Numbered from the stretch's first letter, positions 31,076 through 40,914 are shown. The stretch: 64,000 nt of DNA from Aquamicrobium lusatiense (GCF_014201615.1 NZ_JACHEU010000001.1:267631-331630), one strand, 5' to 3'. A program made the numbers and translations. Notes: generated from the sequence alone by a model not told the origin.

Positions 31076-31786
31076 TTACCGCACCGGCGCGTGGCCGAAG
31101 ATCGTCTCCAGGAACTCGCCGAGCCAGCGCCTGAGATGCATGTCCCAGATCAGCCGCCCGCCGAGATGGTCGCGGCCGGGCTGGGCACCCGGAAGGGAGA
31201 AGCGCTGCGCCCCATGCACCACCCAGCGATGCATCATCGCCTGCGTCAGCTCGCCGTGAAACTGGATGCCATAAGCCTTTTCGCCATAGCGGAAGGCCTG
31301 ATTGGGATATGTGTCGGCCGTGGCGAGCAGCGTCGCATCGGACGGCAGCGTAAAGCCCTCGCGGTGGAACTGATAGACCATGTCGGGCCAGTGCAGCAGC
31401 TGCCGTCCACAGCCGGTCGCCTCGATCGGATACCAGCCGATCTCCACCAGCCCACGTCCATGTCCCTCCACCTTGCCGCCGAGATGCTTTGCCAGCATCT
31501 GCGCGCCGAGGCAGATGCCGAGGAAGGGCTTGTCCTCCTTCAGCGGAACGCGCATCCAGTCGGTCTCGCGCCTGACGAACTCATCGGGATCGTTGGCGCT
31601 CATCGGCCCGCCGAACACCACCGCTCCGGCATGGCCGTCGAGCGTGTCCGGCAAGGGATCGCCAAGCGGCGGGCGTCTGATGTCGAGATCGAAGCCACGC
31701 TCCATGAGCATGTGCCCGACGCGGCCGGGGCTCGACGTCTCCTGATGCAGGACTGTCAGTATTCTCGGTCGGGTTCTGGCAAGCAT
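31076..31786 (-). CDS. Class I glutamine amidotransferase-like protein
   Basis: 236 residues of a stand-alone GATase1 domain (GuaA-N-like, COG0518). The nucleophile Cys lies in LGICLGAQ, and the catalytic His-x-Glu in GIQFHGELT. The oxyanion segment VVFGGPMSAND is conserved. Stand-alone members may hydrolyse gamma-glutamyl compounds or supply ammonia to an unknown partner. It is convergent with carD and shares its terminator. No clear synthase partner is nearby. Confidence 0.82.
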   Translation of the reverse strand: MLARTRPRILTVLHQETSSPGRVGHMLMERGFDLDIRRPPLGDPLPDTLDGHAGAVVFGGPMSANDPDEFVRRETDWMRVPLKEDKPFLGICLGAQMLAKHLGGKVEGHGRGLVEIGWYPIEATGCGRQLLHWPDMVYQFHREGFTLPSDATLLATADTYPNQAFRYGEKAYGIQFHGELTQAMMHRWVVHGAQRFSLPGAQPGRDHLGGRLIWDMHLRRWLGEFLETIFGHAPVR

Positions 31787-31833
31787 CGCGGGCAGAATCA
31801 GCAGATGATTTGCCGGATTATAGCGACTTCATC

Positions 31834-31873
31834 AAAAGTGCGAAGCGCAATTGCGTGAAAACAAAGGGTTAGA
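31834..31873 (+). repeat. Truncated copy of the rhizobial palindromic intergenic element
   Basis: AAAAGTGCGAAGCG followed by AATTGCGTGAAAACAAAG resembles the middle of the 101-bp element found intact at 44514-44614, with a deletion between the two parts. Recognised by eye only. Confidence 0.4.
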
Positions 31874-31920
31874 TCGTCAGTGTGGCGCGCAGAGAAAACC
31901 AGACGCTTTGCGGTCGGATC

Positions 31921-32403
31921 CTACTCCTCGTCAGGAATTTTAGCAGGGTCCGGCAGGCTCGCCGCTACCTTGCGGCGTTCGCTGATACGGTCCTGCCGCT
32001 CCACGTCCAGCAGCTCTGCAACGCGCCACACCGTATTGTCCTCCAGCTCGTGCAGCTCGCCATCGGCGAAGACGATCTCCCACATCAGCCCGATGAAGGC
32101 CTTGCGCCCGTCGGGATCGAGATGGCGCTTGAGCACGCTGGTGAAGGCATAGAAATCAACGGCCTCGCGGTCCGCCTGCTCGCCAGCCTTTGCCAGTTCG
32201 TCCAGCTCGGTTCCGGACACGCCGTAATTCTCACCGAGAACGGCCTTGAAGCGCTCCCACTCCGCATCCTGCCGCACACCGTCGACATTCATGACGTGGT
32301 AGAGCAGTGCTGCGGCGGCCACGCGCGGATCGTCGTCACCGGTGCTGCGACCGGACCCGCCCGGAATCTCCTTGAGGAAGCTTAGAAAACGCTCGAACAT
32401 CAA
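31921..32403 (-). CDS. TerB-family tellurite-resistance-like protein
   Basis: 160 residues, all helical in character, with the TerB-like core (DPRVAAAALLYHVMNVDG ... FIGLMWEIVFADGELHELED). TerB-like proteins are small acidic, metal-binding and membrane-associated; the tellurite link is historical. Its ATG overlaps the hemY stop by four bases, so it is the last gene of the hemC-hemD-mitofilin-hemY run, a common rhizobial arrangement. A heme-related role is possible but unproven. Confidence 0.82.
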   Translation of the reverse strand: MMFERFLSFLKEIPGGSGRSTGDDDPRVAAAALLYHVMNVDGVRQDAEWERFKAVLGENYGVSGTELDELAKAGEQADREAVDFYAFTSVLKRHLDPDGRKAFIGLMWEIVFADGELHELEDNTVWRVAELLDVERQDRISERRKVAASLPDPAKIPDEE

Positions 32404-34139
32404 AACAGCTTGAACCTTGTTGCCTGGGGCTCTGGCTCGTCGTCGGGATCGACGCCGGGATCATCGGGAAGGCGCGGCATGAAATCCTGCCGGGACGCGC
32501 TTTCGACATCCGGTGGCGGCGGAATCTTGCTCGCACCCGCCCGCCTTGCCGAATCGGGTTGCGCAGGGGCCGGAGCGGGCTCTTCCCTGACCGCCACGGA
32601 AGGCTTCGGGGCCGGCGCTTCCGCCGGTTGGGCGGGCGGTGACGCAGCCGGGGCCTGACTTGCGGGCGGCACCACGGCCGGAGCCTGCCCGTTGCGGGCG
32701 GCTGGTTCGGCCGCAACTACGACAGCCGGTCCAGCCTCGATGATCTCGGCTTCAGCAACCTCGCCCAGCCGTTCCGCAGCGACGGGCGCGGCAATAGCGG
32801 GAGCCGGTTTTTCAGTCTTGCCGGGCTCATCGCTCTCGATCATGTGGCCGATATGCTCGACCGGCGCACGCCATTCGAAGGCGTCCAGCCTGCCGGTGAC
32901 GGGCGAGACAGGCGCCCAGGTTTCCGCAACCACGCCATCCGCCACCCATGCAGGATCGCGGGGTGCGCGCACGGCCTTTGCCAGCAACTGCCGCACCTTG
33001 CCTTCGTCACCGGTTTCGGCCTCCTCGATGTCGGCAAGCAGCAGGTAGGCGCCCTCCCGGGGGTCGATGCGAATGGCGGCTTCCGCCTCGGCGCGCGCCG
33101 AGCGGTAGTCCTTTGCGTCCAGCGCCGCGCGCGCCACCGCCAGCGCCGATTCGGCGTTGTTCTTCTTCATGTCCTGAAGCTTGCGCGCCCGCTTCAGCCG
33201 GTCGAGCACGGCATCCCCCGGCCGGGCATGGATATAGAGATCGGCGACCTCGGGATGTGGTGCGGCCCGCCACACATGCTCAAGCAGTTTCGAGGCCTTG
33301 CGCACATCGTCATTGCGCAGAAGCGCTCTGGCCGCGACCAGCGCGGCCGGCACGAAGTCGGGTTCAAGCTTGTTGGCTTCCAGCGCCGCCGTCTTTGCCG
33401 CCGCCGGATCGGTGTCCATCAGCTCCGTCGCCTTGGCCGTCAGCAGCACCGCACGCTGGCGGTTGGCCACGGCCGGCTCGATCCGCTTCGTCGATTTCTG
33501 TGCTGCCACAAGTTCCAGCGCGCCGTCCCACTGGCTGCGCGCGGCCAGTTCCTCGATGGTCGCTTCCGTCGCCCAGTTGAGCTGCGGAGCCACGGCCGCC
33601 GCACGGCCGGCATAGTGGCGCGCCGCATTGCGGTCGCCGAGACGCCCGGCCTCCAGATAAAGCCCGCGCAGCCCAAGCAGCCGCGTCTCGGGATCGTCGA
33701 GCATCGCCTCGAATTTCCGCCGCGCCGCATCATGATCGCCTTCCAGCAGGGCCGTCTGGGCTTCCAGCAGATGGATCAGCGGTTCCTGATCGGAGCTGAT
33801 CAGCTTGGCGGCTTCCTTGCCCTTCTTGCGGGCGAGCACGCCATCGCCCGCTCCCGCTGCGATCATGCCCGTGGACAGCGCCTGATAACCGCGATCACGC
33901 CGCCGCACGCGAAAATGCCGGGCGATGGCGTAGGGACTGTTCCAGATCGACCTGATCAGCCACCAGGAAATCATCGTCGCCGCAACGACGGCGACGACGC
34001 CCACCGCAGCCACCATCAGGCTCACCTGATAGCGATAGCCGCCGAAGGTGACGACCATGTCGCCCGGACGATCCGCCAGCCACGCAAAGCCGAGACCGAG
34101 CGCCAGAACGATGAGGAGATAGAACAGGATGCGGATCAT
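32400..34139 (-). CDS. hemY: HemY, heme biosynthesis-associated TPR membrane protein
   Basis: 579 residues. Two N-terminal membrane helices (about 1-22 and 40-64) are followed by a HemY N-domain and TPR-like helical repeats in the periplasm, then a Pro/Ala-rich C-terminal tail of about 130 residues. This is the gamma/alphaproteobacterial HemY, not the Gram-positive protoporphyrinogen oxidase of the same name. It is encoded with hemC and hemD and may scaffold late heme synthesis. It starts 3 bases after the mitofilin-like gene stop and overlaps TerB at its end. Confidence 0.88.
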   Translation of the reverse strand: MIRILFYLLIVLALGLGFAWLADRPGDMVVTFGGYRYQVSLMVAAVGVVAVVAATMISWWLIRSIWNSPYAIARHFRVRRRDRGYQALSTGMIAAGAGDGVLARKKGKEAAKLISSDQEPLIHLLEAQTALLEGDHDAARRKFEAMLDDPETRLLGLRGLYLEAGRLGDRNAARHYAGRAAAVAPQLNWATEATIEELAARSQWDGALELVAAQKSTKRIEPAVANRQRAVLLTAKATELMDTDPAAAKTAALEANKLEPDFVPAALVAARALLRNDDVRKASKLLEHVWRAAPHPEVADLYIHARPGDAVLDRLKRARKLQDMKKNNAESALAVARAALDAKDYRSARAEAEAAIRIDPREGAYLLLADIEEAETGDEGKVRQLLAKAVRAPRDPAWVADGVVAETWAPVSPVTGRLDAFEWRAPVEHIGHMIESDEPGKTEKPAPAIAAPVAAERLGEVAEAEIIEAGPAVVVAAEPAARNGQAPAVVPPASQAPAASPPAQPAEAPAPKPSVAVREEPAPAPAQPDSARRAGASKIPPPPDVESASRQDFMPRLPDDPGVDPDDEPEPQATRFKLF

Positions 34140-34142
34140 GCC

Positions 34143-35540
34143 TTACCCTTCGCCTCCCGCCATGGTCTCCGCCACCAGCGCATCGACCTGCGCTTCGGCC
34201 TCCATGCGGGCCCTGAGCGCGGCGGCGAAATCCGCGCCCGCTGCCTGCACCGGCGCCGGCAGGGCCTCATATTCGGTGAGCGCCTTGCCGTAGTCCCCCT
34301 GAGTCACGGCCGCTTCCAGCCGCGCCACCGTCTCCGGCACGCCGGCACCTTCTACGGCCCCGATGGGCCGTACCTTGACCAGCTTTTCCGCGCTCGACAT
34401 CAGGCGCTGGACGAAACCGGCATTGTCGTCGACCGGATTGTCGGCCGCCACCATGGCGTCGGCCGCCGCATCCACCTGCGCGGCGATCTCCGTGCGCGTC
34501 GCCACGCCCTGTTCGGCATAGCTGCGCAAGCCTGCAAGCTGCGGCGCTTCCGGTGCGATCGCCGCAAATGTCTCCAGTTCGGCCTTGAACGGGGCGCCAC
34601 GCTCCAGCGCCGATTTCAGCGCGGAAGCGGCGATCGCCAGCGCGATCTTCGGCTGTCCCGCCTGCTCCTCGACCTTACCGGTCACGTCTGCCAGCGACTG
34701 GTCCAGCACCGCCAGACGGCTGGCCTGTTGCTCAACACCGTCGCCGGCAGCGCGCACCTGCTGCTCCAGCGCGGCCAGCCGCTCATTGACGGGGCCCAGA
34801 TCGACGGCTTCCGGCCTTGCCGCCTCGCCAAGCGCGGCCACCGAGGTTTCGAGTTCGCCCACCTTCTGCGACAGCGCTGCCAGCGCCTCGCCATTGTCGC
34901 TGCTGCCTGCGCTCGCCTCCACTGCGCTTTTCAGGGAGGCAAGTTCGCCCTTCAGCTGGTCGAGACCGGTGGAAAGGCTTTCGATACGCTGTGCGGATCC
35001 GTCATCGCCCCGCGATGCGGCAAGATCGGAAACCTGCGCCTGCAATTCTGCGATACGCCCGCTGCTGTCGGTCGAAGCATAGCCGCCCGGAGCTCCAAGC
35101 ACCCCGGCGAACTGCAGGGCGCCAGCACCGGCCAGCGCCACCACACCGCCAACGATGCCGGCAGCCAGCAGGCCGATGCCGCTGCGCCGAGGCGGTTCCG
35201 CCTGGGGTGCCGGCTTTGCCGGAGATGCCGTTTCGGCAGGCTTCGCGGTATCCTTTGCGGTGTCTGCTACCGGTTTTTCGTCTGTCTTCGACGCAGGCTT
35301 TTCCGTAAAACTGTAGTCCCGAGCATGGTCGCGCACCGGCGGTTCCGCCGGCTTTGCCTCTGCTGCGGCTCTGACGGTTTCTTCCGCTTTCACCGCAGGT
35401 TCGGGCGCGGAAGGCACAGGCTCTGGCGTGGGCGCGTCTGTATCGGCCTTTTCCACCCGCGACACCTGATCGGACTCCAGATCGATTGTCACCGGTTCAC
35501 GGCTGCTCTTCGAATGGCGCGTTCTTGGCGTCTTGACCAT
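34143..35540 (-). CDS. Mitofilin/Mic60-like inner-membrane protein
   Basis: 465 residues. A basic N-terminus and about 110 acidic/Pro residues precede one membrane helix (IGLLAAGIVGGVVALAGAGAL, around 130-150). A long coiled-coil-prone periplasmic region and a C-terminal mitofilin-like domain (GVATRTEIAAQV ... GDYGKALTEYEALP) follow. Alphaproteobacterial Mic60 homologues sit next to heme genes, as here, and are linked to intracytoplasmic or crista-like membrane shaping. The start at 35540 is supported by GGGGAG about 8 bases upstream. It lies between hemD and hemY. Confidence 0.8.
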   Translation of the reverse strand: MVKTPRTRHSKSSREPVTIDLESDQVSRVEKADTDAPTPEPVPSAPEPAVKAEETVRAAAEAKPAEPPVRDHARDYSFTEKPASKTDEKPVADTAKDTAKPAETASPAKPAPQAEPPRRSGIGLLAAGIVGGVVALAGAGALQFAGVLGAPGGYASTDSSGRIAELQAQVSDLAASRGDDGSAQRIESLSTGLDQLKGELASLKSAVEASAGSSDNGEALAALSQKVGELETSVAALGEAARPEAVDLGPVNERLAALEQQVRAAGDGVEQQASRLAVLDQSLADVTGKVEEQAGQPKIALAIAASALKSALERGAPFKAELETFAAIAPEAPQLAGLRSYAEQGVATRTEIAAQVDAAADAMVAADNPVDDNAGFVQRLMSSAEKLVKVRPIGAVEGAGVPETVARLEAAVTQGDYGKALTEYEALPAPVQAAGADFAAALRARMEAEAQVDALVAETMAGGEG

Positions 35541-35646
35541 GCCGGCTCCCCACTTCTTCGTGCCGCCCGCGGACACAGGATTTCAACAGAGGTCTAGCAC
35601 ACCTCAAAGCGGTGAAAAGGGGCGGTGTGATGACGCGCCCCCCAAC

Positions 35647-36366
35647 TTACATACCCCGGCGGCCGGACAGAAGCGCCAGCAATGCAGGCTCCGAGGGCTG
35701 CGGAGCGCTGTTCACCATGACCGCAGATTCTTCACCGAGACCGGCGGCAATACGTTGCGAAAGCGCGAAAAAATCCGCCTTCGCAAAGAGCGGGCGCAGA
35801 GCTTCCCGCCGCATCAGAGCGCGCATGGCCTGCGCCGCCGTCACCGAATAAAGCAGCACCGCATCGACTGGCTGTCCGCCAAGCCGTTCATGGATATCCG
35901 CCTCGTCATAGTCGATCGCCACCGTATCATAGACCTCCAGCGCCTCGACACGAACGCCGGATGCGGCCAATCGTTCCTCGAAGCCCGAAAACCGCACACG
36001 CCCGCACAGATAGGCGAGCTTGCCGGAAAACCCGGCAGCGATCTGCCGGGCGAGCCCGGCGGCATCGCCCGGACCTTCCTCGATACGGGTAAAGCCGGCC
36101 TTGCGTGCGGCCTCCGCAGTGCGCGCGCCCACGACATGACAGACAAGGTGCGACAGCCTGCCGATAAGCTCCGGCGAGGCGTGGCGCAGCGCATTGGCGC
36201 TGGTCACGGCCACCGCCCCGGCATCGCCGGAAACAGTGGAAAGATCGATGGTGAGCGCTTCGGTGCGTGACAGGGGCAGCACCAGCGGCTCGAAGCCCAG
36301 ACCGGCCAGCCGGGCCGCCGTGCGGGTGGCGCCCGGTTCCGGCCGGGTGACGAGAACCCGCGTCAG
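35647..36366 (-). CDS. hemD: Uroporphyrinogen-III synthase HemD (apparent CTG start)
   Basis: 239 residues if it starts at CTG 36366, inside the hemC stop (CTGA overlap). The N-terminal motif [19 protein letters not shown] is conserved in HemD and lies upstream of the first canonical in-frame start (GTG at 36282), which would remove about 28 conserved residues. GAGGG sits about 7 bases before the CTG. There is no ATG, GTG or TTG in frame between the hemC end and the motif. The enzyme cyclises hydroxymethylbilane to uroporphyrinogen III. Confidence 0.8.
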   Translation of the reverse strand: MTRVLVTRPEPGATRTAARLAGLGFEPLVLPLSRTEALTIDLSTVSGDAGAVAVTSANALRHASPELIGRLSHLVCHVVGARTAEAARKAGFTRIEEGPGDAAGLARQIAAGFSGKLAYLCGRVRFSGFEERLAASGVRVEALEVYDTVAIDYDEADIHERLGGQPVDAVLLYSVTAAQAMRALMRREALRPLFAKADFFALSQRIAAGLGEESAVMVNSAPQPSEPALLALLSGRRGM

Positions 36367-37313
36367 AACCAGCCCTCGAAGAACTGCGTTCCGGCCTTCT
36401 CGCGCACGTCGGCGCCGGCCTTCGCGCCGATGGCTGCGGCATTCTCCACCCGGCCTTCGGCGCCGATCTCATGCCAGATCGTGCCGTCCGGCGTGATGAT
36501 CAGCCCTTTGAAGCGCAGCATGCCGTTCTCGACTACCGCATGGCCGCCGATCGGCGTGCGGCAGGACCCGTCCAGTGCCGCGAGAAAAGCACGCTCACAG
36601 GCAAGCGCCTGTCCCGTCACCTCGTCATGGATGGGTGCCAGCATGCGCACGACCTCCGCGTCGTTCCCGCGATGCTCTATGCTGATCGCGCCCTGCCCCG
36701 GGGCGGGCGGAAAGCTGTCCACCGGCATGATGTCGGTGGCGACATGCTCCATCTTCAGCCGCCTCAGGCCGGCGAGCGCCAGCATGGTGCCGGAAACGAT
36801 GCCCTCTTCCAGCTTGCGCAGCCGGCTCTGCACATTGCCCCGGAACATCACCACATCGATATCCGGCCGCATGCGGCGGATCAGTGCCTGCCGCCGCAGC
36901 GACGACGACCCGAACTTCACGCCCTGCGGCAGGTCCATGATCGACGGCGCGGAGAGGCTGATGAAGCTGTCGCGCACATCCTCGCGCGGCAGGAAGGTGG
37001 ACAGAACCAGACCGGGCGGCAGCAGGGTCGGCATGTCCTTGGAAGAATGGACGGCGATGTCGATGCGCCCGTCGTAAAGCGCGTCTTCCAGTTCCTTGGT
37101 GAACAGGCCCTTGCCGCCGGCTTCCGAAAGGGGCCGGTCCTGAATCGCATCGCCGGTGGTGGTGATCGGCACGATCTCGAAGCTTTCCGCACCGAGCCCA
37201 TGCGCCGCCATCAGCCGGTCGCGCGCCTCATGCGCCTGTGCCATGGCCAGCGGGCTGGCGCGTGTTCCGATCTTCAGCACGGATTGCCCCTTCCTGATAA
37301 CGGTTTGCATCAC
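36363..37313 (-). CDS. hemC: Porphobilinogen deaminase HemC
   Basis: 316 residues. The cofactor-attachment Cys lies in [12 protein letters not shown], and the N-terminus has [14 protein letters not shown]. It polymerises four porphobilinogens into hydroxymethylbilane, the HemD substrate. Start alternatives are the first two Met codons (37313 or 37310). It opens the heme operon, divergent from tsaD with about 60 bases between them. Its stop overlaps the proposed hemD start. Confidence 0.95.
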   Translation of the reverse strand: MMQTVIRKGQSVLKIGTRASPLAMAQAHEARDRLMAAHGLGAESFEIVPITTTGDAIQDRPLSEAGGKGLFTKELEDALYDGRIDIAVHSSKDMPTLLPPGLVLSTFLPREDVRDSFISLSAPSIMDLPQGVKFGSSSLRRQALIRRMRPDIDVVMFRGNVQSRLRKLEEGIVSGTMLALAGLRRLKMEHVATDIMPVDSFPPAPGQGAISIEHRGNDAEVVRMLAPIHDEVTGQALACERAFLAALDGSCRTPIGGHAVVENGMLRFKGLIITPDGTIWHEIGAEGRVENAAAIGAKAGADVREKAGTQFFEGWF

Positions 37314-37373
37314 ACGCGGTCCATGATAACCCGGCGACGATTGTGATCGGCCCTTCTCCTATCGGGGAAAGCG

Positions 37374-38495
37374 ATGAGGGGCAACTTTGAGGTTCGCGGC
37401 GACGTGATACGCGTGCTTGGCATCGAAACCAGTTGCGACGAGACGGCGGCAAGCGTCGTCGCGCTCGACGATGCGTCGGCACCGCCCCGGATCCTGTCCA
37501 ACGTGATCCTCAGCCAGGTGGAAGAACATGCCGCCTTCGGCGGCGTGGTGCCGGAAATCGCCGCCCGCGCCCATGTCGAGGCGCTGGACGGCATCATCGA
37601 GGCAGCGCTTGCCGATTCTGGGGTCACGCTTGCCGAAGTCGATGCCGTCGCCGCCACAGCCGGTCCCGGCCTTGTCGGTGGGCTGATCGTCGGCCTGATG
37701 ACGGCCAAGGCCATTGCCGCCGCCGCGAACAAGCCGCTTATCGCCGTCAACCATCTGGAAGGCCATGCGCTCACCGCCCGCCTCACGGACGGGCTGGCGT
37801 TTCCCTATCTGCTGCTGCTGGTCTCGGGCGGGCACACCCAGATCGTGCGCGTCGCCGGCGTCGGCGACTATCGCCGCTGGGCTACGACCATCGACGACGC
37901 GCTGGGTGAAGCCTTCGACAAGGTCGCCAAGATGCTGGCCCTGCCCTATCCCGGCGGCCCCAATGTCGAGAAGGCGGCTGCGAACGGCAATCCGTCCCGC
38001 TTCGCCTTCCCGCGCCCGATGAAGGGCTCGGCCCAGCCCGATTTTTCCTTCTCCGGCCTCAAGACCGCCGTGCGGCAGGCCGCGACGGCGATTGCGCCCC
38101 TGTCCGATCAGGACGTGGCCGACATCTGCGCCTCGTTTCAGGCGGCGGTGGCCGACGCGCTGGCCGACCGCGTCGCGCGCGCCCTGCACCGTTTCCGGGC
38201 GGACTATCCCGGCAAGGCCGAACCTGCGCTGGTGGTGGCCGGCGGCGTCGCCGCCAACCGCGCCATTCGCGAAACGCTTGAGCGCCTGTGCGCCGAGAAA
38301 GGCTTTCGTTTCGTCGCCCCGCCGCACAGCCTGTGCACGGACAATGCCGCGATGATCGCATGGGCGGGCATCGAGCGGCTGAACGCCGGCAAGGCCGACA
38401 TCGACGCCTTCGATTTCGCACCGCGCTCGCGCTGGCCGCTGGATGAGGTTTCCGCACCCCTGATCGGGTCCGGCAGACGCGGAGCAAAAGCATGA
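37374..38495 (+). CDS. tsaD: tRNA t6A37 threonylcarbamoyltransferase TsaD
   Basis: 373 residues. The metal site HLEGH lies in [14 protein letters not shown], and the family motifs [22 protein letters not shown] and [11 protein letters not shown] are intact. It transfers threonylcarbamoyl to A37; MtaB in this window later methylthiolates that base. GGGGAAAGCG precedes the ATG; a GTG ten codons later is less likely. It overlaps gpsA by four bases (ATGA) and heads a five-gene run. Confidence 0.95.
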   Translation: MRGNFEVRGDVIRVLGIETSCDETAASVVALDDASAPPRILSNVILSQVEEHAAFGGVVPEIAARAHVEALDGIIEAALADSGVTLAEVDAVAATAGPGLVGGLIVGLMTAKAIAAAANKPLIAVNHLEGHALTARLTDGLAFPYLLLLVSGGHTQIVRVAGVGDYRRWATTIDDALGEAFDKVAKMLALPYPGGPNVEKAAANGNPSRFAFPRPMKGSAQPDFSFSGLKTAVRQAATAIAPLSDQDVADICASFQAAVADALADRVARALHRFRADYPGKAEPALVVAGGVAANRAIRETLERLCAEKGFRFVAPPHSLCTDNAAMIAWAGIERLNAGKADIDAFDFAPRSRWPLDEVSAPLIGSGRRGAKA

Positions 38496-39490
38496 GCCGA
38501 AATCCAGCCACGCCACGAACCACCGTTCTGGGCGGCGGGGCCTGGGGCACGGCGCTGGCGCTTGCCGCCCTTCATGCCGGCCATGCCGTGCGCCTGTGGG
38601 CCCGCGATGCGGACATGGCGGCTGCGATCGCGAAAGGCGAAAACCCGCGCTACCTGCCCGGCATTTCCTTCGACTCCGGCATCGAAACGACCACCGATCT
38701 GCAGGCCGCCCTTGCCGATGCCGATTGCGTGCTTTCGGTCACGCCCGCGCAATCGCTGCGCAGCGTGCTGGAGCAGGTGAAACCGCATATGCCGGCCGGC
38801 ATTCCGTTCGTTCTGTGCGCCAAGGGCATCGAGCGCGAGACCGGCGCGCTGCTGTCCTCGATCGTCGCCGAAATCCTGCCCGACAATCCGGTCGCCATCC
38901 TTTCCGGCCCGAGCTTCGCGGCGGATGTGGCGCGCGGCCTGCCGACGGCGGTGGTCGTGGCGGCCCGCGACAACGACCTCGCCATGCAGCTTGCAGCCCG
39001 CTTTTCCGCGCAGAACCTGCGCTGCTATGCCAGCGACGACATCATTGGCGTGGAACTGGGCGGTGCCCTGAAAAACGTGTTCGCCATCGCCGCCGGCGCG
39101 GTCGTCGGCGCAGAGCTTGGCGCCAGCGCGCAGGCTGCCATGGTCACCCGCGGCTTCGTGGAGTTGCGCCGTCTGGGCGCGGCCTTCGGCGCGCAGCCCG
39201 AAACGCTGATGGGCCTTTCCGGCCTCGGCGACCTGATGCTCACCTGCTCCTCCACCCAGTCCCGCAACTTCACCTACGGGCTGGCGCTGGGCCGGGGCGA
39301 ATCGCTTGAAGGCCGGCCGCTGGCCGAGGGCGTGCCGACAGCCGCCATTGCCGCGCGTCTTGCCGCCGAACATGCCGTGGAAGCGCCCATCATCTCGGCC
39401 GTCGCCGCCATCCTGCAGGGCGCCATCACCGTCACGGAAGCCGTGGAAGCGCTGATGACCCGGCCGCTGAAGCACGAAAACAAAATCTAG
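38492..39490 (+). CDS. gpsA: Glycerol-3-phosphate dehydrogenase [NAD(P)+]
   Basis: 332 residues. It has the Rossmann loop [14 protein letters not shown], the catalytic Lys in [12 protein letters not shown], and a conserved [16 protein letters not shown]. It makes glycerol-3-phosphate for phospholipids. It overlaps tsaD by four bases and is followed after 11 bases by a YciI-like gene. Confidence 0.96.
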   Translation: MSRNPATPRTTVLGGGAWGTALALAALHAGHAVRLWARDADMAAAIAKGENPRYLPGISFDSGIETTTDLQAALADADCVLSVTPAQSLRSVLEQVKPHMPAGIPFVLCAKGIERETGALLSSIVAEILPDNPVAILSGPSFAADVARGLPTAVVVAARDNDLAMQLAARFSAQNLRCYASDDIIGVELGGALKNVFAIAAGAVVGAELGASAQAAMVTRGFVELRRLGAAFGAQPETLMGLSGLGDLMLTCSSTQSRNFTYGLALGRGESLEGRPLAEGVPTAAIAARLAAEHAVEAPIISAVAAILQGAITVTEAVEALMTRPLKHENKI

Positions 39491-39501
39491 GAGCCAGAAA
39501 C

Positions 39502-39795
39502 ATGCTTTTCGCCCTGATCTGCAAGGACAAGCCCGGATCGCTGCAACTGCGCCTAGACACAAGGCCCACCCATGCCGCCTATCTGGAAGGGCTCAACGCA
39601 GCCGGAAAGCTCGCCTTCGCCGGGCCCTTCCTCGATGCCGACGGCAAGCCGGAGGGCAGCCTCGTCGTGGTCGAGGCCGCGGACAAGGCTGAGGCCGAAG
39701 CCATTGCTGCGGCCGACCCGTATGCACTCGCCAGCCTGTTCGACAGCGTCGAGGTGCGGGCCTGGAACTGGGTCTTCAACAAGCCGTCGGCCTGA
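39502..39795 (+). CDS. YciI-like protein
   Basis: 97 residues of a YCII/dimeric alpha-beta barrel fold (MLFALICKDKPGSLQLRL ... LDADGKPEGSLVVVEAAD ... DPYALASLFDSVEVRAWNWV). It has the conserved His (TRPTHAAYLEGL) and Asp of the family. Function is unknown; some members are small oxygen-independent enzymes or modules. It sits in the tsaD-gpsA run with short gaps on both sides. Confidence 0.87.
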   Translation: MLFALICKDKPGSLQLRLDTRPTHAAYLEGLNAAGKLAFAGPFLDADGKPEGSLVVVEAADKAEAEAIAAADPYALASLFDSVEVRAWNWVFNKPSA

Positions 39796-39811
39796 GGGGA
39801 GCGCTTGAGCA

Positions 39812-40252
39812 ATGAACCACTGGCTGTTCAAATCCGAGCCGTTCAAGTTCTCCTTCGACGACCTGAAGAAGAAAGGCGAGAAGGGCGAGGAATGGGATGG
39901 CGTGCGCAACTATGCCGCGCGCAACAACATGCGCGCCATGCGGATCGGCGACCTCGGCTTCTTCTACCACTCCAATGAGGGGCTGAACGTCGTCGGCATC
40001 GTGGAAGTCTGCGCGCTGGCCCATCCTGACAGCACCATCGACGATCCGCGCTGGGAATGCGTTGACATCCGCTATGTGCGCGACATGCCGCAACCCGTGA
40101 GCCTTGCCGATGTGAAGGCCAATCCGCATCTGTCGGAAATGGCGCTGGTGCGCCTTGGCCGCCTTTCGGTGCAGCCGGTGACGCGGGCGGAATGGGAAGA
40201 GGTCTGCCGCATGGGCGGCCTCGTGCCCGCTCCCATGAGGCCCGCTCCATGA
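39812..40252 (+). CDS. EVE-domain protein (thymocyte nuclear protein 1-like)
   Basis: 146 residues, a single EVE domain with the start MNHWLFKSEPFKFSFDDL and the core GVRNYAARNNMRAMRIGDLG, FYHSN. EVE domains are PUA-like and bind modified DNA or RNA bases. Its stop overlaps the methyltransferase start (ATGA). It is part of the tsaD-gpsA run, which fits a nucleic-acid modification context. Confidence 0.92.
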   Translation: MNHWLFKSEPFKFSFDDLKKKGEKGEEWDGVRNYAARNNMRAMRIGDLGFFYHSNEGLNVVGIVEVCALAHPDSTIDDPRWECVDIRYVRDMPQPVSLADVKANPHLSEMALVRLGRLSVQPVTRAEWEEVCRMGGLVPAPMRPAP

Positions 40253-40914
40253 AGCTAACGGCGCGGACGGCAGAGACGTTCATCCGCGCCAATACGGGCC
40301 TGATCAGGCCGCCGCATGTGCCGGAAATCGCGCTCCATCTGGCCGACGAAGCGCATGATCTGTGGCAGCGCACCGAGGAGGAGCTGGCCGAGATCGGCCT
40401 TCCACCACCCTTCTGGGCCTTCGCATGGGCGGGCGGACAGGGGCTTGCCCGCCACATCCTCGATCATCCCGAAATCGTGCGCGACAAAAGCGTGCTGGAT
40501 TTCGCCTCAGGTTCCGGCCTTGTCGCCATTGCGGCCGCAAAAGCCGGCGCGACCAGTGTGATGGCTTGCGACATCGATCCATTCTGCGAAACCGCCATCA
40601 ACCTCAATGCTGCAGCTAACGGCGTTTCCATCGCCTTTGACGGTTCCGACCTCGTCGGCACCGATGGCGACTGGGACGTGATTCTGGCCGGTGACGTGTT
40701 CTACGAAAAGCCCTTTGCCGAGCGGCTGGTGCCATGGTTTGCAGCCCTGAGGGCACGGGGAGCCGACATACTGGTCGGCGATCCCGGTCGCTCCTACCTG
40801 CCGAAATCCGGGCTCGAAAAGCTCGCCGTCTATGAAGTGCCGGTCACGCGCGCGCTGGAGGATGCCGAGGTCAAGCGCACCACCGTGTGGCGGTTTGGCG
40901 GCACCGCTATCTGA
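40249..40914 (+). CDS. Class I SAM methyltransferase, ETFB-lysine methyltransferase-like
   Basis: 221 residues. Motif I is LDFASGSGLVAIAAAKAG, with the acidic residue of motif II in ACDIDPFC, and the N-terminal PPFWAFAWAGGQGLARH segment typical of the ETFB-lysine methyltransferase/Nnt1-type family. Relatives methylate lysines of electron-transfer flavoprotein beta. The ETF target is family knowledge, not shown here. It overlaps the EVE gene by four bases, and its 3' end overlaps the convergent L,D-transpeptidase gene by eight bases. Confidence 0.78.
   Translation: MKLTARTAETFIRANTGLIRPPHVPEIALHLADEAHDLWQRTEEELAEIGLPPPFWAFAWAGGQGLARHILDHPEIVRDKSVLDFASGSGLVAIAAAKAGATSVMACDIDPFCETAINLNAAANGVSIAFDGSDLVGTDGDWDVILAGDVFYEKPFAERLVPWFAALRARGADILVGDPGRSYLPKSGLEKLAVYEVPVTRALEDAEVKRTTVWRFGGTAI

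Noticed and set aside
32844..35597. A 917-codon plus-strand frame antisense to hemY and the mitofilin-like gene
   Set aside because: Its product is a string of Arg, His, Gln and Gly without motifs, as expected from the third-codon GC bias of the genes on the other strand.
35647..36282. hemD starting at the internal GTG (36282)
   Set aside because: This would remove the conserved [12 protein letters not shown] segment, which is encoded in the same frame just upstream.
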